From contig NZ_CP014844.1 in assembly GCF_001598055.1 (NCBI RefSeq), positions 868,001 to 932,000 of the forward strand: a DNA stretch of 64,000 nucleotides. The letters run 5' to 3'. The position numbers were made by a program, and so were the translations under genes. The notes under the pieces are model-generated. The model was not told the DNA's origin. It worked only from the letters and a program-made list of their open reading frames with translations, and made no database searches. Source of the DNA: Cupriavidus nantongensis. GTDB taxonomy: Bacteria > Pseudomonadota > Gammaproteobacteria > Burkholderiales > Burkholderiaceae. Below are positions 1-8,930 of this stretch, piece after piece. The first letter of the stretch is position 1; every line of letters begins with the position of its first letter.

Positions 1-1
1 G

Positions 2-883
2 CTGCGCCGCATGATCGCGCCGTTCGTGCTGCGCCGGACCAAGGCGCAGGTGCTGGACGAACTGCCGCCGCGTACCGAGCTGGTGATCCGGGTCGAGCCC
101 GAGCCGGTCGAAGCCGCACACTACGAGGCGCTGCGCCGCCAGGCGCAGACCGAGGCCGAGGCCGCGCTGGCGCGCGTCGAAGCCGCGCGCAAGGCCACCC
201 GCGATGCGCCCGCCGGCGCCAGGGCGCGCGCGCTGGCGCAGGCCCAGCACCAGGCGCAGGCGCGCCTGCACGTGCTGGCGCAGCTGATGCGGCTGCGCCG
301 CGCCGCCTGCGATCCGCGCCTGGTCACGCCTGAAGTGAGTGGGCAACTGAGCGAAGGCGCCAAGGTGCGGGCCTTCGTCGAGCTGGCCAGCGGGCTGGCC
401 GCCAGCGGCCACAAGACCCTGGTGTTCAGCCAGTTCGTCGATTTCCTGCAGCTGCTGCGCCAGGGGCTGGAGCGCGCCGGGCTGGCGCTGCAATACCTGG
501 ACGGCGCCACGCCCGCGGCCGAGCGCACGCGCCGCGTGGCGGCGTTCCAGGCGGGCGCGGGCGATGTCTTCCTGATCAGCCTGAAGGCCGGCGGCTACGG
601 CCTGAACCTGACCGCGGCCGACTACGTGATCATCGCCGACCCGTGGTGGAACCCCGCCGCCGAAGACCAGGCCATGGGCCGCGCGCACCGCATCGGCCAG
701 CAGCGCCCGGTTACGGTGTACCGGCTGATCAATGCGGGCACCATCGAGGAGCGCATCGTCGAGCTGCACCGCGACAAGCGCGCGCTCGCCGACGGCCTGC
801 TGGAGGCCGACGACGACCACGCCGCGGGTATCGGCGCGCCGCTGCCGGATGTCGACGAACTGGTGGGGCTGCTGCGGCGCTGA
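2..883 (+). CDS. SNF2-family DEAD/DEAH-box helicase, C-terminal part (5' end outside window)
   Basis: This is the C-terminal end of an ATP-dependent SNF2/Rad54-type helicase; the reading frame is open to the left edge, so the N-terminal ATPase half lies outside. About 293 codons are visible. They start in the end of the SNF2 N domain (FVLRRTKAQVL) and continue through a coiled, Ala/Arg/Gln-rich spacer into the helicase C domain: LVFSQFVDFLQLL, the GGYGLNLT turn, DPWWNP, and the arginine-finger motif QAMGRAHRIGQ that senses ATP. The family translocates on duplex DNA or remodels protein-DNA complexes; the bacterial role is poorly defined. The Bug gene downstream is separate and has its own putative promoter. 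The family call is firm; the specific role is unknown. Confidence 0.9.
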   Translation: MRRMIAPFVLRRTKAQVLDELPPRTELVIRVEPEPVEAAHYEALRRQAQTEAEAALARVEAARKATRDAPAGARARALAQAQHQAQARLHVLAQLMRLRRAACDPRLVTPEVSGQLSEGAKVRAFVELASGLAASGHKTLVFSQFVDFLQLLRQGLERAGLALQYLDGATPAAERTRRVAAFQAGAGDVFLISLKAGGYGLNLTAADYVIIADPWWNPAAEDQAMGRAHRIGQQRPVTVYRLINAGTIEERIVELHRDKRALADGLLEADDDHAAGIGAPLPDVDELVGLLRR

Positions 884-970
884 AGCGCAGGCCGCGCCGA
901 GGCGTGCCCAAACGGTGCATCGCCATATGCCCGCTCGGCATACCTTCAGGCAAACTCAGTCGTTTGGTTT

Positions 971-986
971 TGGCAGGAACCTTGCT
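971..986 (+). promoter_or_regulatory. Candidate sigma-54 (-24/-12) promoter
   Basis: TGGCAG-N5-TTGCT matches the RpoN consensus TGGCAC-N5-TTGCW except for one base. The GG and GC dinucleotides are exactly 12 bp apart. It points toward the Bug gene that starts at 1092, leaving a leader of roughly 95 nt. No enhancer-binding protein gene lies nearby, so the activator would be encoded elsewhere. Confidence 0.4.
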
Positions 987-1091
987 ATCTTGTTGCGCTG
1001 GCCCGGGGCTCAGATCCCGGCCATCGTGCAGGTCCGCCGCGAAGTCCGCCGCGCCGGGCCGCTTCCTGTGACATTCACCGACGGTGCCCCC

Positions 1092-2108
1092 ATGCCCAAC
1101 TCGTCCCGCCTGCTTCCGCGCTTGTCCTTCCGTTCCGCCGCCAGCGTGGCCGCGCTGTGCGCCGCCGCCATCGGCACGGCCAGCCTGCCCGCCCACGCGC
1201 AGGGCGAATGGCCGACGCAGCCGGTGACGATCCTGATGGGCTTCACCGCCGGCTCGGGCGTCGACATCGTCGGCCGCACGCTGCAGGAATCGCTGCAGAA
1301 GTCGCTGAAGACCACCATCGTCTATGACTACCGGCCGGGCGCCGGCGGCAACGTCGCCTCCGAGGTGGTGGCGCACGCCAAGCCGGACGGCTACACGCTG
1401 CTGCTCGGCACCGCTGCCACGCACGGCATCAACCCGGCGCTGTACAAGACCCTGCCGTTCGATGCCGACGCCGATTTCACCCCGATCGCGCCGCTGGTCG
1501 AGGTCTCCAACGTGCTGACCGTCAACCCGGCGGTGCTCGACGTCAAGTCGGTCAGGGAATTCATCGAGAAGGTCAAGGCCAATCCGGGCAAGTACAACTT
1601 TGCCTCCACCGGCAACGGCACCGGCACGCACCTGGCGTTTGCCGAGTTCAACGCGCGCGCCGGTCTGGACATGGTGCACGTGCCCTACAAGGGCGGCCCC
1701 GATGCGCTGCAGGCGGTGGTGAAGGGCGAGGTCTGCTGCATCTTCAACCAGGTGCAGAGCGTGCTGCCGCAGTTCCGCGCCGGCAAGGTGCGCCTGCTGG
1801 GCGTGACCACCAAGCAGCGCGTGCAGGTGATTCCCGATGTGCCGACCATTGCCGAAAGCGGCCTGCCCGGCTTCAACAGCACCATCTGGTTCGGCCTGTT
1901 CGGGCCCAGGGGGCTGGACCCGAAGATCGCGCGCAAGGTCAATGACGCGGTCAGGGTGGCGCTGGAAACGCCGGCGATCCGCCAGAAGCTGATCGATGCC
2001 GGCAACACGCCGCGGGTCGAGACCGTGGACCAGTTCAAGGCCACGGTGAAGGCCGACCGCCAGAAGTGGGCGGGCGTGGTCAAGACCGTGGGCGCTTCGA
2101 TCGACTGA
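1092..2108 (+). CDS. Bug-family tripartite tricarboxylate transporter substrate-binding protein
   Basis: Periplasmic solute-binding protein of the Bug/TctC family (338 aa), which captures carboxylates or other small organic anions. The N-terminus has a signal peptide (basic start, hydrophobic segment, AHA-Q cleavage at about residue 36), followed by the family signature WPTQPVTILMGF and GSGVDIVGR, and the conserved PDGYTLL and VPYKGGPDAL blocks. The ATG at 1092 is chosen because it begins the signal peptide; the frame is open further upstream but that part overlaps the helicase. No TctA or TctB membrane gene is adjacent, so this is an orphan binding protein, as is usual for the expanded Bug families of Cupriavidus and Bordetella. 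The ligand cannot be predicted. Confidence 0.9.
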   Translation: MPNSSRLLPRLSFRSAASVAALCAAAIGTASLPAHAQGEWPTQPVTILMGFTAGSGVDIVGRTLQESLQKSLKTTIVYDYRPGAGGNVASEVVAHAKPDGYTLLLGTAATHGINPALYKTLPFDADADFTPIAPLVEVSNVLTVNPAVLDVKSVREFIEKVKANPGKYNFASTGNGTGTHLAFAEFNARAGLDMVHVPYKGGPDALQAVVKGEVCCIFNQVQSVLPQFRAGKVRLLGVTTKQRVQVIPDVPTIAESGLPGFNSTIWFGLFGPRGLDPKIARKVNDAVRVALETPAIRQKLIDAGNTPRVETVDQFKATVKADRQKWAGVVKTVGASID

Positions 2109-2139
2109 TGCGTGCCCCCAAGGCTGGCTGCGGGCGCGG

Positions 2140-3279
2140 CTAGGCCCGTACCCCCAGCCGCGTCAGCAGGTGCGCCAGCTGCGCCTGGGTGCCGGTGCCG
2201 GTCTTGGTGAAGATCGCCTTGAGCTGGGTGCGCCCGGTCTCGCGCCGGATGCCGATCAGTTCGCACGCCTCGGGCAGGCCGATGCCCGAAGACAATTGCA
2301 GCGCCAGCCGGATCTCCGCCGGCGTCAGGCCGTAGAGGTCGCGCAACACGGTCGGCAGCGTCATCGGTGCGGCGCCCGGTTCGTGAATGGCCACCAGCAC
2401 GCTGGGGCGCTGCCAGTCCAGCGCCAGGTGATGCGCCGGCGGCAGCGGCAGCAGGATCACCTGCGCCTGCCGGCCGGCGCTGTCGACCGCGCGCAGCGCC
2501 TGCGCCGGCTGCGCGCTGGCCGGGTTGCCCACCGCGCGCAGCGCGTCGGCGAACGGACGCGACAGGGTCCAGCCGCCATCGTCGCGCGTGGCAGCCAGCG
2601 GCGCCGCGACGCTGGTTTCGATCGACACCGCCGGCAGCAGCCGGCGCACCCAGGTTTCGCCGATGCTGTTGGCCATCAGCGCCTTGCCGTCGTCGCGGAA
2701 CACGATCACGCCGAACGGCAGCCGCTCCATCAGTTGCGACGACGCATGCGCCAGCGCCGATACCTGGTGGGTGCGCTCGCGCAGCGCCATGGCCTGGCGC
2801 ACGTGCGGGATGGCCCAGTCGAGCGCGCGCGCGTCCTCGGGCGAGTAATGCTCGTGGCCATGCGGGCGCTGCAGCGACAGGAACACGTCGTAGTGCGGCT
2901 GGCGCTCGATCAGGCAGGCCATCACCGACGACTGCTCGATCGGCCGCAGGAACTCGCCGTAGAAGGGCGACTGCCGCATGACCTGCGGGCCCAGTTCGCG
3001 CGAATCGATATACCAGCTGCCCACCGCCATGCGCCGTGCGAACGGCAGCGCCGGGTCGATCGCGGCGAACTGGTCGCGGTAGGCGGCCACCGCCTCGGGC
3101 ATCGGGTTGACCTCCTGGTGTACCAGCACGCGCTCATGCACGGTGTCGAGCACGAGCAGGTGGGCGTGGCTGCTGCCGCTGGCCTGGCACAGCGCGCTCA
3201 GGCTGCGCTGCCAGGCATCGGCGTCGAAAATCCCCTCGTACAGCGCGCGAATGGTGTCGTGCATCTGTGTATCGCTCAT
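2140..3279 (-). CDS. LuxR-type HTH transcriptional regulator (tandem paralogue 1)
   Basis: Regulator of 379 aa with a long N-terminal sensory part of no clear named domain and a C-terminal LuxR-type helix-turn-helix (about residues 310-375: LYGLTPAEIRLALQL, then RETGRTQLKAIFTKTG). The adjacent gene at 3406-4509 is a paralogue sharing the same layout from the first residues (MH..IR.LYEGI.D...W) through the WYID.REL and ERQPHY blocks to the HTH. A good Shine-Dalgarno (AAGGGAAG) precedes the ATG. The region upstream is AT-rich with repeated AAAGT. No phosphorylation or acyl-homoserine-lactone domain is evident, so the signal is unknown. Confidence 0.85.
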   Translation of the reverse strand: MSDTQMHDTIRALYEGIFDADAWQRSLSALCQASGSSHAHLLVLDTVHERVLVHQEVNPMPEAVAAYRDQFAAIDPALPFARRMAVGSWYIDSRELGPQVMRQSPFYGEFLRPIEQSSVMACLIERQPHYDVFLSLQRPHGHEHYSPEDARALDWAIPHVRQAMALRERTHQVSALAHASSQLMERLPFGVIVFRDDGKALMANSIGETWVRRLLPAVSIETSVAAPLAATRDDGGWTLSRPFADALRAVGNPASAQPAQALRAVDSAGRQAQVILLPLPPAHHLALDWQRPSVLVAIHEPGAAPMTLPTVLRDLYGLTPAEIRLALQLSSGIGLPEACELIGIRRETGRTQLKAIFTKTGTGTQAQLAHLLTRLGVRA

Positions 3280-3378
3280 GGCTTCCCTTCTTTTTTACTT
3301 CTTGTACTTTTAGCACTTTACCCGCGTGGCAGAGCGCGTGCCGCCGGCACGGCGCCGGCGTGTGGCACGGCTTGCGGG

Positions 3379-3417
3379 TTCAGCCCTGTCGTTCGGCCCT
3401 GTCGTTCAGCCCTGTTC
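3379..3417. repeat. Three tandem 13-bp copies over the stop of the second LuxR gene
   Basis: Unit TTCRGCCCTGTYS is repeated three times without spacing. The stop codon of the minus-strand LuxR paralogue (3406-3408) lies inside the third copy, so the rest of the array is 3' untranslated sequence. It is a small minisatellite, probably made by slippage. Confidence 0.7.
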
Positions 3418-4509
3418 CAGCGCCGCGCCCAGGCGCGAGAGCAGGTGCGTGAGCTGGGCCTGGCTGTTGCAGCCGGTCTTGTGGAAGACCGCCTTGAGCT
3501 GCGTGCGCGCGGTTTCGTGGCGGATGCCGAGCTGCTGGCTGGCTTCGGGCAGGCCCTGGCCGTGCGCCAGCTGCACGCTCAGCCGGGTCTCGGCCGGCGT
3601 CAGCCCGTAGAGGTCGCGCAGCACGGGGCCGAGCAGCAGCGGCGCGCGGTCCTGCTCGTGCACGATCACCAGCGCGGCCGGTTCCTGCCACTGCGCGGCA
3701 AAGGCGTGCGACGGCGGCAGCGGCAGCACGATCACCTGCGCGCAGGCGTCGCCGCTGGTGGCGCGCGCCGCCTGCGCGGCCACGGCCTGGCGCGGGTCGC
3801 ACGCGGCCTGGACCATGTCGGCGAACGGGCGCGACAGGCTCCACTCCGACACCTTGCCGGCCGGGTCCAGCCGCCGCGCCCAGCGTTCGCCGGCGCGGTT
3901 GCACAACAGCACGTGGCGCTGCGGCGAAAACACCAGCAGGGCGAAATTGAGCCGCTCCACCAGCTGCGTCGACAGCCGCGCCAGCACCGTCAGCCCGAGG
4001 GTGCGGTCGCGCATCGCCATGGCGCTGCGCATATGCGGGATGATCCAGTCCAGGCCGCCGGTGTCGATGCTCGAGAACAGCGGCTGCCGGCGCGCGCGCT
4101 GCATCGAGAAATAGACTTCGTAATGGGGCTGGCGCTCGACCAGGCAGGCCACGTAGGAGCGCAGGCCATAGCGGTGGAAGAAGTCGCGGTAGAACGGATG
4201 GCGCGCCATGGTGCCTTCGCCCAGCTCGCGCGCATCGATATACCAGTCGCCCGGCTGCATGCGCGGCGCGAACTGCTTGGCCGGGTCGATCGCCTGGTAA
4301 TCCGATTCGTATTCGGTGAACAGCTCGACCACCGGGTTGACGATCTCGTTGACGCTGATCTGGTCGCGTACCGTGTCCCAGACCATCATCGAGGCATGCG
4401 CCGCCCCCGCCAGTCCGGTCAGGGTGCGCAGGCTGTCCTGCCAGGCCCCGGGATCCAGAATGCCCTCGTACAAGCCGCGGATGGCTCCGTGCATGTCGGC
4501 TTCATTCAT
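3406..4509 (-). CDS. LuxR-type HTH transcriptional regulator (tandem paralogue 2)
   Basis: Second member of the tandem LuxR pair, 367 aa from the chosen start. The frame is open 21 codons further, but the ATG at 4509 aligns with the start of the paralogue (MNEADMHGAIRGLYEGI against MSDTQMHDTIRALYEGI) and has an AAGGGG ribosome-binding site about 8 nt upstream. The C-terminus carries the LuxR HTH (GLTPAETRLSVQLAHG, then HETARTQLKAVFHKTG). The N-terminal 290 residues match paralogue 1 but no sensor domain can be named. The genes lie head to tail with 126 bp between them and may be cotranscribed from this one. Ligand and targets are unknown. Confidence 0.85.
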   Translation of the reverse strand: MNEADMHGAIRGLYEGILDPGAWQDSLRTLTGLAGAAHASMMVWDTVRDQISVNEIVNPVVELFTEYESDYQAIDPAKQFAPRMQPGDWYIDARELGEGTMARHPFYRDFFHRYGLRSYVACLVERQPHYEVYFSMQRARRQPLFSSIDTGGLDWIIPHMRSAMAMRDRTLGLTVLARLSTQLVERLNFALLVFSPQRHVLLCNRAGERWARRLDPAGKVSEWSLSRPFADMVQAACDPRQAVAAQAARATSGDACAQVIVLPLPPSHAFAAQWQEPAALVIVHEQDRAPLLLGPVLRDLYGLTPAETRLSVQLAHGQGLPEASQQLGIRHETARTQLKAVFHKTGCNSQAQLTHLLSRLGAALEQG

Positions 4510-4924
4510 CTGACTTACCCCTTGCATTCGCGACAAAGTAATGCGCGGCGCCGGTGGTGCGTCCGCTCGCACCCCGGCATGCTTTGTTGTTCTGGCTGCT
4601 TGCAGTGGGCCGTATGGTTAGCCTCTTGTCGGCCGCCGCTTGTCTTGGCCGTTTGTAGACCGGCTCTGGCGTGATTGTGTGTCTGATGTAGCAGACGTTG
4701 CGTACATTACCGCACTTGGGGGTCTCGCGGAAAACGCGAGCGCCCCTTCTTTGGTGGGGAGTCGGGTCAGGCGCAGCACCCATTGGCGCTGGCTGGCGGA
4801 CCGTTTGTGCCTTGCGGGGCGCATCATGGTGCGCCACGGTCCGGATTCGGCAAAGCCCCCATCGCGTTCAGGTAAAATGCCGGTTTCCCCGAGTCCGCAG
4901 CGAAATCTCGCGCCATCCACCGTC
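4510..4924. other. Gene-free stretch between LuxR pair and pgk
   Basis: This 415-bp divergent intergenic region should hold the promoters of the LuxR pair (leftward) and of the glycolytic run (rightward). The only structure seen is a short inverted repeat, GTCTG-N6-CAGAC, at 4681-4696. No convincing sigma-70 hexamers or small ORF were found by eye. Confidence 0.4.
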
Positions 4925-6121
4925 ATGACCTCTGTCCTGCGTCTTTCCGATCTGATCTCCCAAGGCAAACTTTCCGGCAAGCGTGTGTTCATCCGTGCCG
5001 ACCTGAACGTGCCGCAGGATGACGCCGGCAATATCACCGAAGACACCCGCATCCGCGCCTCCGTGCCCGCCATCGAGGCCTGCCTGGGCGCCGGCGCCGC
5101 GGTGATGGTCACGTCCCACCTGGGCCGCCCGACCGAGGGCGAGTTCAAGCCCGAAGACTCGCTGGCGCCGATCGCCGCGCGCCTGTCCGAACTGCTTGGC
5201 AAGCCGGTCAAGCTGGTGCAGAACTGGGTCGACGGCGTCGAGGTGGCGCCCGGCCAGGTGGTGCTGCTGGAAAACTGCCGCGTCAACAAGGGCGAGAAGA
5301 AGAACAGCGACGAGCTGGCGCAGAAGATGGCCAAACTCTGCGACATCTACGTCAACGATGCCTTCGGCACCGCGCACCGCGCCGAGGCCACCACCCACGG
5401 CATCGCCAAATACGCCCCGATCGCCTGCGCCGGCCCGCTGCTGGCCGCCGAGATCGACGCGCTGGGCAAGGCGCTGGGCCAGCCGGCGCGCCCGCTGGTG
5501 GCGATCGTCGCCGGCTCCAAGGTCTCGACCAAGCTGACCATCCTGAAGTCGCTGGCCGACAAGGTCGACAACCTGGTGGTTGGCGGCGGCATCGCCAACA
5601 CCTTCATGCTGGCCGCCGGACTGAAGATCGGCAAGTCGCTGGCCGAAGCCGACCTGGTCGGCGACGCCAAGGCCATCATCGATATCATGGCCAAACGCGG
5701 CGCCTCGGTGCCGATTCCCGTCGACGTGGTCTGCGCCAAGGAATTCAGCGCGACCGCCGCGGCTACCGTCAAGGACGTCAAGGACGTCGCCGACGACGAC
5801 ATGATCCTCGACATCGGTCCGAAGACCGCGGCGATGCTGGCCGATCAACTGAAGGCCGCCGGCACCATCGTCTGGAACGGCCCGGTGGGCGTGTTCGAGT
5901 TCGACCAGTTCGGCAACGGCACCCGGGTGCTGGCCGAGGCCATCGCCGAATCGAAGGGGTTCTCGATCGCCGGCGGCGGCGACACGCTCGCCGCCATCGC
6001 CAAGTACGGCATTGCCGACCGCGTGGGCTATATCTCGACCGGCGGCGGCGCGTTCCTGGAATTCCTGGAAGGCAAGAAGCTGCCCGCCTTCGAAGTGCTG
6101 GAGCAGCGCGCCGCAGGCTGA
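4925..6121 (+). CDS. pgk: Phosphoglycerate kinase
   Basis: Cytosolic glycolytic/Calvin-cycle enzyme converting 1,3-bisphosphoglycerate plus ADP to 3-phosphoglycerate plus ATP. The 398-aa length is normal. The N-terminal domain has the substrate-binding signature [11 protein letters not shown], followed by SHLGRPT; the C-terminal nucleotide-binding domain has [18 protein letters not shown] and the GGGDTLAAI loop. The ATG at 4925 gives the expected N-terminus; the longer open frame upstream has no family match. It heads a plus-strand run with pykA and fbaA. Confidence 0.97.
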   Translation: MTSVLRLSDLISQGKLSGKRVFIRADLNVPQDDAGNITEDTRIRASVPAIEACLGAGAAVMVTSHLGRPTEGEFKPEDSLAPIAARLSELLGKPVKLVQNWVDGVEVAPGQVVLLENCRVNKGEKKNSDELAQKMAKLCDIYVNDAFGTAHRAEATTHGIAKYAPIACAGPLLAAEIDALGKALGQPARPLVAIVAGSKVSTKLTILKSLADKVDNLVVGGGIANTFMLAAGLKIGKSLAEADLVGDAKAIIDIMAKRGASVPIPVDVVCAKEFSATAAATVKDVKDVADDDMILDIGPKTAAMLADQLKAAGTIVWNGPVGVFEFDQFGNGTRVLAEAIAESKGFSIAGGGDTLAAIAKYGIADRVGYISTGGGAFLEFLEGKKLPAFEVLEQRAAG

Positions 6122-6215
6122 CGCATCCGCCCCGCGCCTGGCAGGGCCGTCGGCCCGCCGGGCGCGCAACACCGGCCGCCGGGCCATCGAGCGCTGAAAC
6201 CAGGAAACCCCCCGC

Positions 6216-7652
6216 ATGACCCGTTCCACCAAGATCGTCGCCACCATCGGCCCCGCCTCCAGCACGCTGGAAATCCTGACGCGCATGATCGCGGCGGGGG
6301 TCGACGTGGTGCGGCTGAACTTTTCGCACGGCACCGCCCAGGACCACCTCGACCGCGCCCGGCTGGTGCGCGAGGCGGCGCAGGCGTGCGGGCGCGAGGT
6401 CGCCATCATGGCCGACCTGCAGGGCCCCAAGATCCGCGTGGGCAAGTTCGAGCACGGCAAGGTGCTGCTCAAGGCGGGCGCGCCCTTTATCCTCGATTCC
6501 AACTGCAAGCTCGGCAACGAAGAGCGCGCCGGCCTGGACTACCAGGACCTGCCGCGCGACGTCGGCCCGGGCGACCTGCTGCTGCTCAACGACGGCCTGA
6601 TCGTGCTGGTGGTCGACCGCGTGCTGGGCAACGAGATTTTCACCACCGTGCGCGTGGGCGGCGAGCTGTCCAACAACAAGGGCATCAACCGCCAGGGCGG
6701 CGGGCTGTCGGCGCCGGCGCTGACCGCCAAGGACATGGACGACATCAAGACCGCCATGGCCCTGGGCGCGGACTACCTTGCGGTGAGCTTCCCCAAGAAC
6801 GCCACCGACATGGAAATGGCGCGCCAGCTGGCCGCCGTGGCCGGCCAGCCGCACGGCCACCGGGCCCGCATGATCGCCAAGATCGAGCGCGCCGAGGCCA
6901 TCCATCCGGGCGTGCTGGAGGAAATCCTGCAGGCCTCCGACGGCATCATGGTGGCGCGCGGCGACCTCGCCGTGGAAGTCGGCAATGCCGCCGTGCCGGC
7001 GCTGCAGAAGCGCATGATCAGGCTGGCGCGCGAGGCCAACAAGCTCACCATCACCGCGACGCAGATGATGGAAAGCATGATCGTCAACCCGGTGCCGACC
7101 CGCGCCGAGGTCTCGGACGTGGCCAACGCCGTGCTCGACGGCACCGACGCCGTGATGCTGTCGGCCGAGACCGCCGCCGGCCGCTATCCGGTCGAGACCG
7201 TCGAGGCCATGGCCGCGGTCTGCATCGAGGCCGAGAAGTCCGAGGTGGTGCAGCTCGACACCGATTTCCTGAACCAGACCTTCTCGCGCATCGACCAGTC
7301 GGTGGCGATGGGGGCGCTGTTCACCGCCTATCATTTGCAGGTGAAGGCGATCGCGGCGCTGACCGATTCCGGCGCGACCGCGCTGTGGATGAGCCGGCAC
7401 CGCATCCATGTACCGATTTACGCGATGACGCCCAACCTGGCGTCGCAGCGCAAGATGCAGCTGTACCGCAACGTGGTGCCGCTGCCGCTGCAGTCGAGCA
7501 CCGACCGCGATACCGCGCTGGAGCAGGCCGAGGAGCTGCTGCTGGCGCAGGGCGTGGTGCAGCGGGGCGATTTCATCGTGCTGACCATCGGCGAGCCGAT
7601 GGGGCAGCCGGGCGGTACCAACACCCTGAAGATCGTCAGGGTGGGACATTGA
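6216..7652 (+). CDS. pykA: Pyruvate kinase
   Basis: Cytosolic enzyme transferring phosphate from phosphoenolpyruvate to ADP (478 aa, normal length). Motifs in order: TKIVATIGPAS at the N-terminus, VVRLNFSHG, the B-domain, KIERAEAI with the catalytic lysine region, MVARGDLAVEVG, and ATQMMESM. A CAGGAAAC ribosome-binding site precedes the ATG. The gene follows pgk after 94 bp and precedes fbaA by 50 bp, so the three are likely transcribed together as a lower-glycolysis unit. Confidence 0.96.
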   Translation: MTRSTKIVATIGPASSTLEILTRMIAAGVDVVRLNFSHGTAQDHLDRARLVREAAQACGREVAIMADLQGPKIRVGKFEHGKVLLKAGAPFILDSNCKLGNEERAGLDYQDLPRDVGPGDLLLLNDGLIVLVVDRVLGNEIFTTVRVGGELSNNKGINRQGGGLSAPALTAKDMDDIKTAMALGADYLAVSFPKNATDMEMARQLAAVAGQPHGHRARMIAKIERAEAIHPGVLEEILQASDGIMVARGDLAVEVGNAAVPALQKRMIRLAREANKLTITATQMMESMIVNPVPTRAEVSDVANAVLDGTDAVMLSAETAAGRYPVETVEAMAAVCIEAEKSEVVQLDTDFLNQTFSRIDQSVAMGALFTAYHLQVKAIAALTDSGATALWMSRHRIHVPIYAMTPNLASQRKMQLYRNVVPLPLQSSTDRDTALEQAEELLLAQGVVQRGDFIVLTIGEPMGQPGGTNTLKIVRVGH

Positions 7653-7702
7653 GCGCCGACAGAAGAATACCGAGACACCCCATTTTCATTTAGGAGTTAG
7701 AC

Positions 7703-8767
7703 ATGCCACTCGTTTCGATGCGCCAGCTGCTGGACCACGCAGCCGAGAACAGCTACGGCCTGCCGGCCTTCAACGTGAACAACCTCGAGCAAGTGCAGGC
7801 CATCATGCAGGCGGCCGACGAGGTCAACGCTCCGGTGATCATGCAAGCCTCGGCCGGCGCCCGCAAATACGCCGGCGAGCACTTCCTGCGCCACCTGATC
7901 GAAGCCGCGGTCGAAGCCTATCCGCATATCCCGGTGGTGATGCACCAGGACCACGGCCAGTCGCCGGCGATCTGCCAGGCCGCGATCGACCTGGGCTTCT
8001 CGTCGGTGATGATGGACGGCTCGCTGCGCGAAGACGGCAAGACCCCGGCCGACTACGAATACAACGTCGACGTGACGCGCAAGGTGGTGCAGCTGTCGCA
8101 CGCCATCGGCGTGACCGTCGAGGGCGAGCTGGGCTGCCTGGGTTCGCTCGAAACCGGTGAAGCCGGCGAGGAAGACGGCATCGGCGCCGAAGGCAAGCTG
8201 GACCACTCGATGCTGCTGACCGACCCCGAGCAGGCCGCCGACTTCGTCAAGGCCACCCAGCTCGACGCGCTGGCCATTGCCATCGGCACCTCGCACGGCG
8301 CCTACAAGTTCACCCGCAAGCCCACCGGCGATATCTTGGCGATCAACCGCATCAAGGAAATCCACGCGCGCATCCCCAACACCCACCTGGTGATGCACGG
8401 CTCGTCGTCGGTGCCGCAGGAACTGCTGGAAGAGATCCGCAAGTTCGGCGGCGACATGAAGGAAACCTACGGCGTGCCGGTCGAGGAAATCCAGGAAGCG
8501 ATCAAGTACGGCGTGCGCAAGATCAATATCGACACCGACATCCGCCTGGCCATGACCGGCGCGATCCGCCGCTTCTTCGTCGAGAACCCGAGCAAGTTCG
8601 ACCCGCGCGAATACCTGAAGCCGGCCCGCGAAGCCGCCAAGCAGGTGTGCAAGGCGCGCTACCTGGCGTTCGGCTGCGAAGGCCAGGCCGGCAAGATCAA
8701 GCCGGTGGCGCTGAGCGAGATCGCGCAGCAGTACAAGTCGGGCAAGCTGGCGCAGGTCGTGCAGTAA
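7703..8767 (+). CDS. fbaA: Class II fructose-1,6-bisphosphate aldolase (Calvin-cycle subtype)
   Basis: Zinc-dependent aldolase interconverting fructose 1,6-bisphosphate with dihydroxyacetone phosphate and glyceraldehyde 3-phosphate (354 aa). Visible motifs are the N-terminal [13 protein letters not shown], the metal ligand region [10 protein letters not shown], the VEGELG motif, the SHGAYKF phosphate loop and the late HGSSSVP. The length and the FNVNNLEQ start fit the CbbA-type branch common in chemoautotrophic betaproteobacteria. A TAGGAG ribosome-binding site lies 8 nt upstream. A large imperfect inverted repeat follows the stop and may end the glycolytic transcript before purC. Confidence 0.95.
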   Translation: MPLVSMRQLLDHAAENSYGLPAFNVNNLEQVQAIMQAADEVNAPVIMQASAGARKYAGEHFLRHLIEAAVEAYPHIPVVMHQDHGQSPAICQAAIDLGFSSVMMDGSLREDGKTPADYEYNVDVTRKVVQLSHAIGVTVEGELGCLGSLETGEAGEEDGIGAEGKLDHSMLLTDPEQAADFVKATQLDALAIAIGTSHGAYKFTRKPTGDILAINRIKEIHARIPNTHLVMHGSSSVPQELLEEIRKFGGDMKETYGVPVEEIQEAIKYGVRKINIDTDIRLAMTGAIRRFFVENPSKFDPREYLKPAREAAKQVCKARYLAFGCEGQAGKIKPVALSEIAQQYKSGKLAQVVQ

Positions 8768-8775
8768 GTCTCAAC

Positions 8776-8867
8776 CGTCGTTCCCGCGCAGGCGGGAACC
8801 CAGCGTCTTTCACGCGGCGCTGACCAAAGGCAAAAGTCACTGGGTCCCCGCCTCCGCGGGGACGACG
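8776..8867. repeat. Imperfect inverted repeat (REP-like) between fbaA and purC
   Basis: Two 28-nt arms (8776-8803 and 8840-8867) face each other: left CGTCGTTCCCGCGCAGGCGG..., right ...CCTCCGCGGGGACGACG. They differ at only a few positions, and each arm is itself a small hairpin (CCCGC..GCGGG). The layout resembles dispersed repeats common in betaproteobacterial genomes and could stop or protect the fbaA transcript. Confidence 0.75.
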
Positions 8868-8930
8868 CATTTTTAAGCGTCAGTGTTTTTTGCGGACGCT
8901 GTGCTTTACCTCCGTTCGATCGGAACCATC

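Noticed and set aside
2..883. The short helicase considered as a truncated pseudogene.
   Set aside because: The frame is open to the window edge; the missing half is most simply outside the window.
2170..4674. An 834-codon plus-strand frame antisense to both LuxR genes.
   Set aside because: Low-complexity Arg/Gln-rich translation, no ribosome-binding site, fully opposite two clear regulators.
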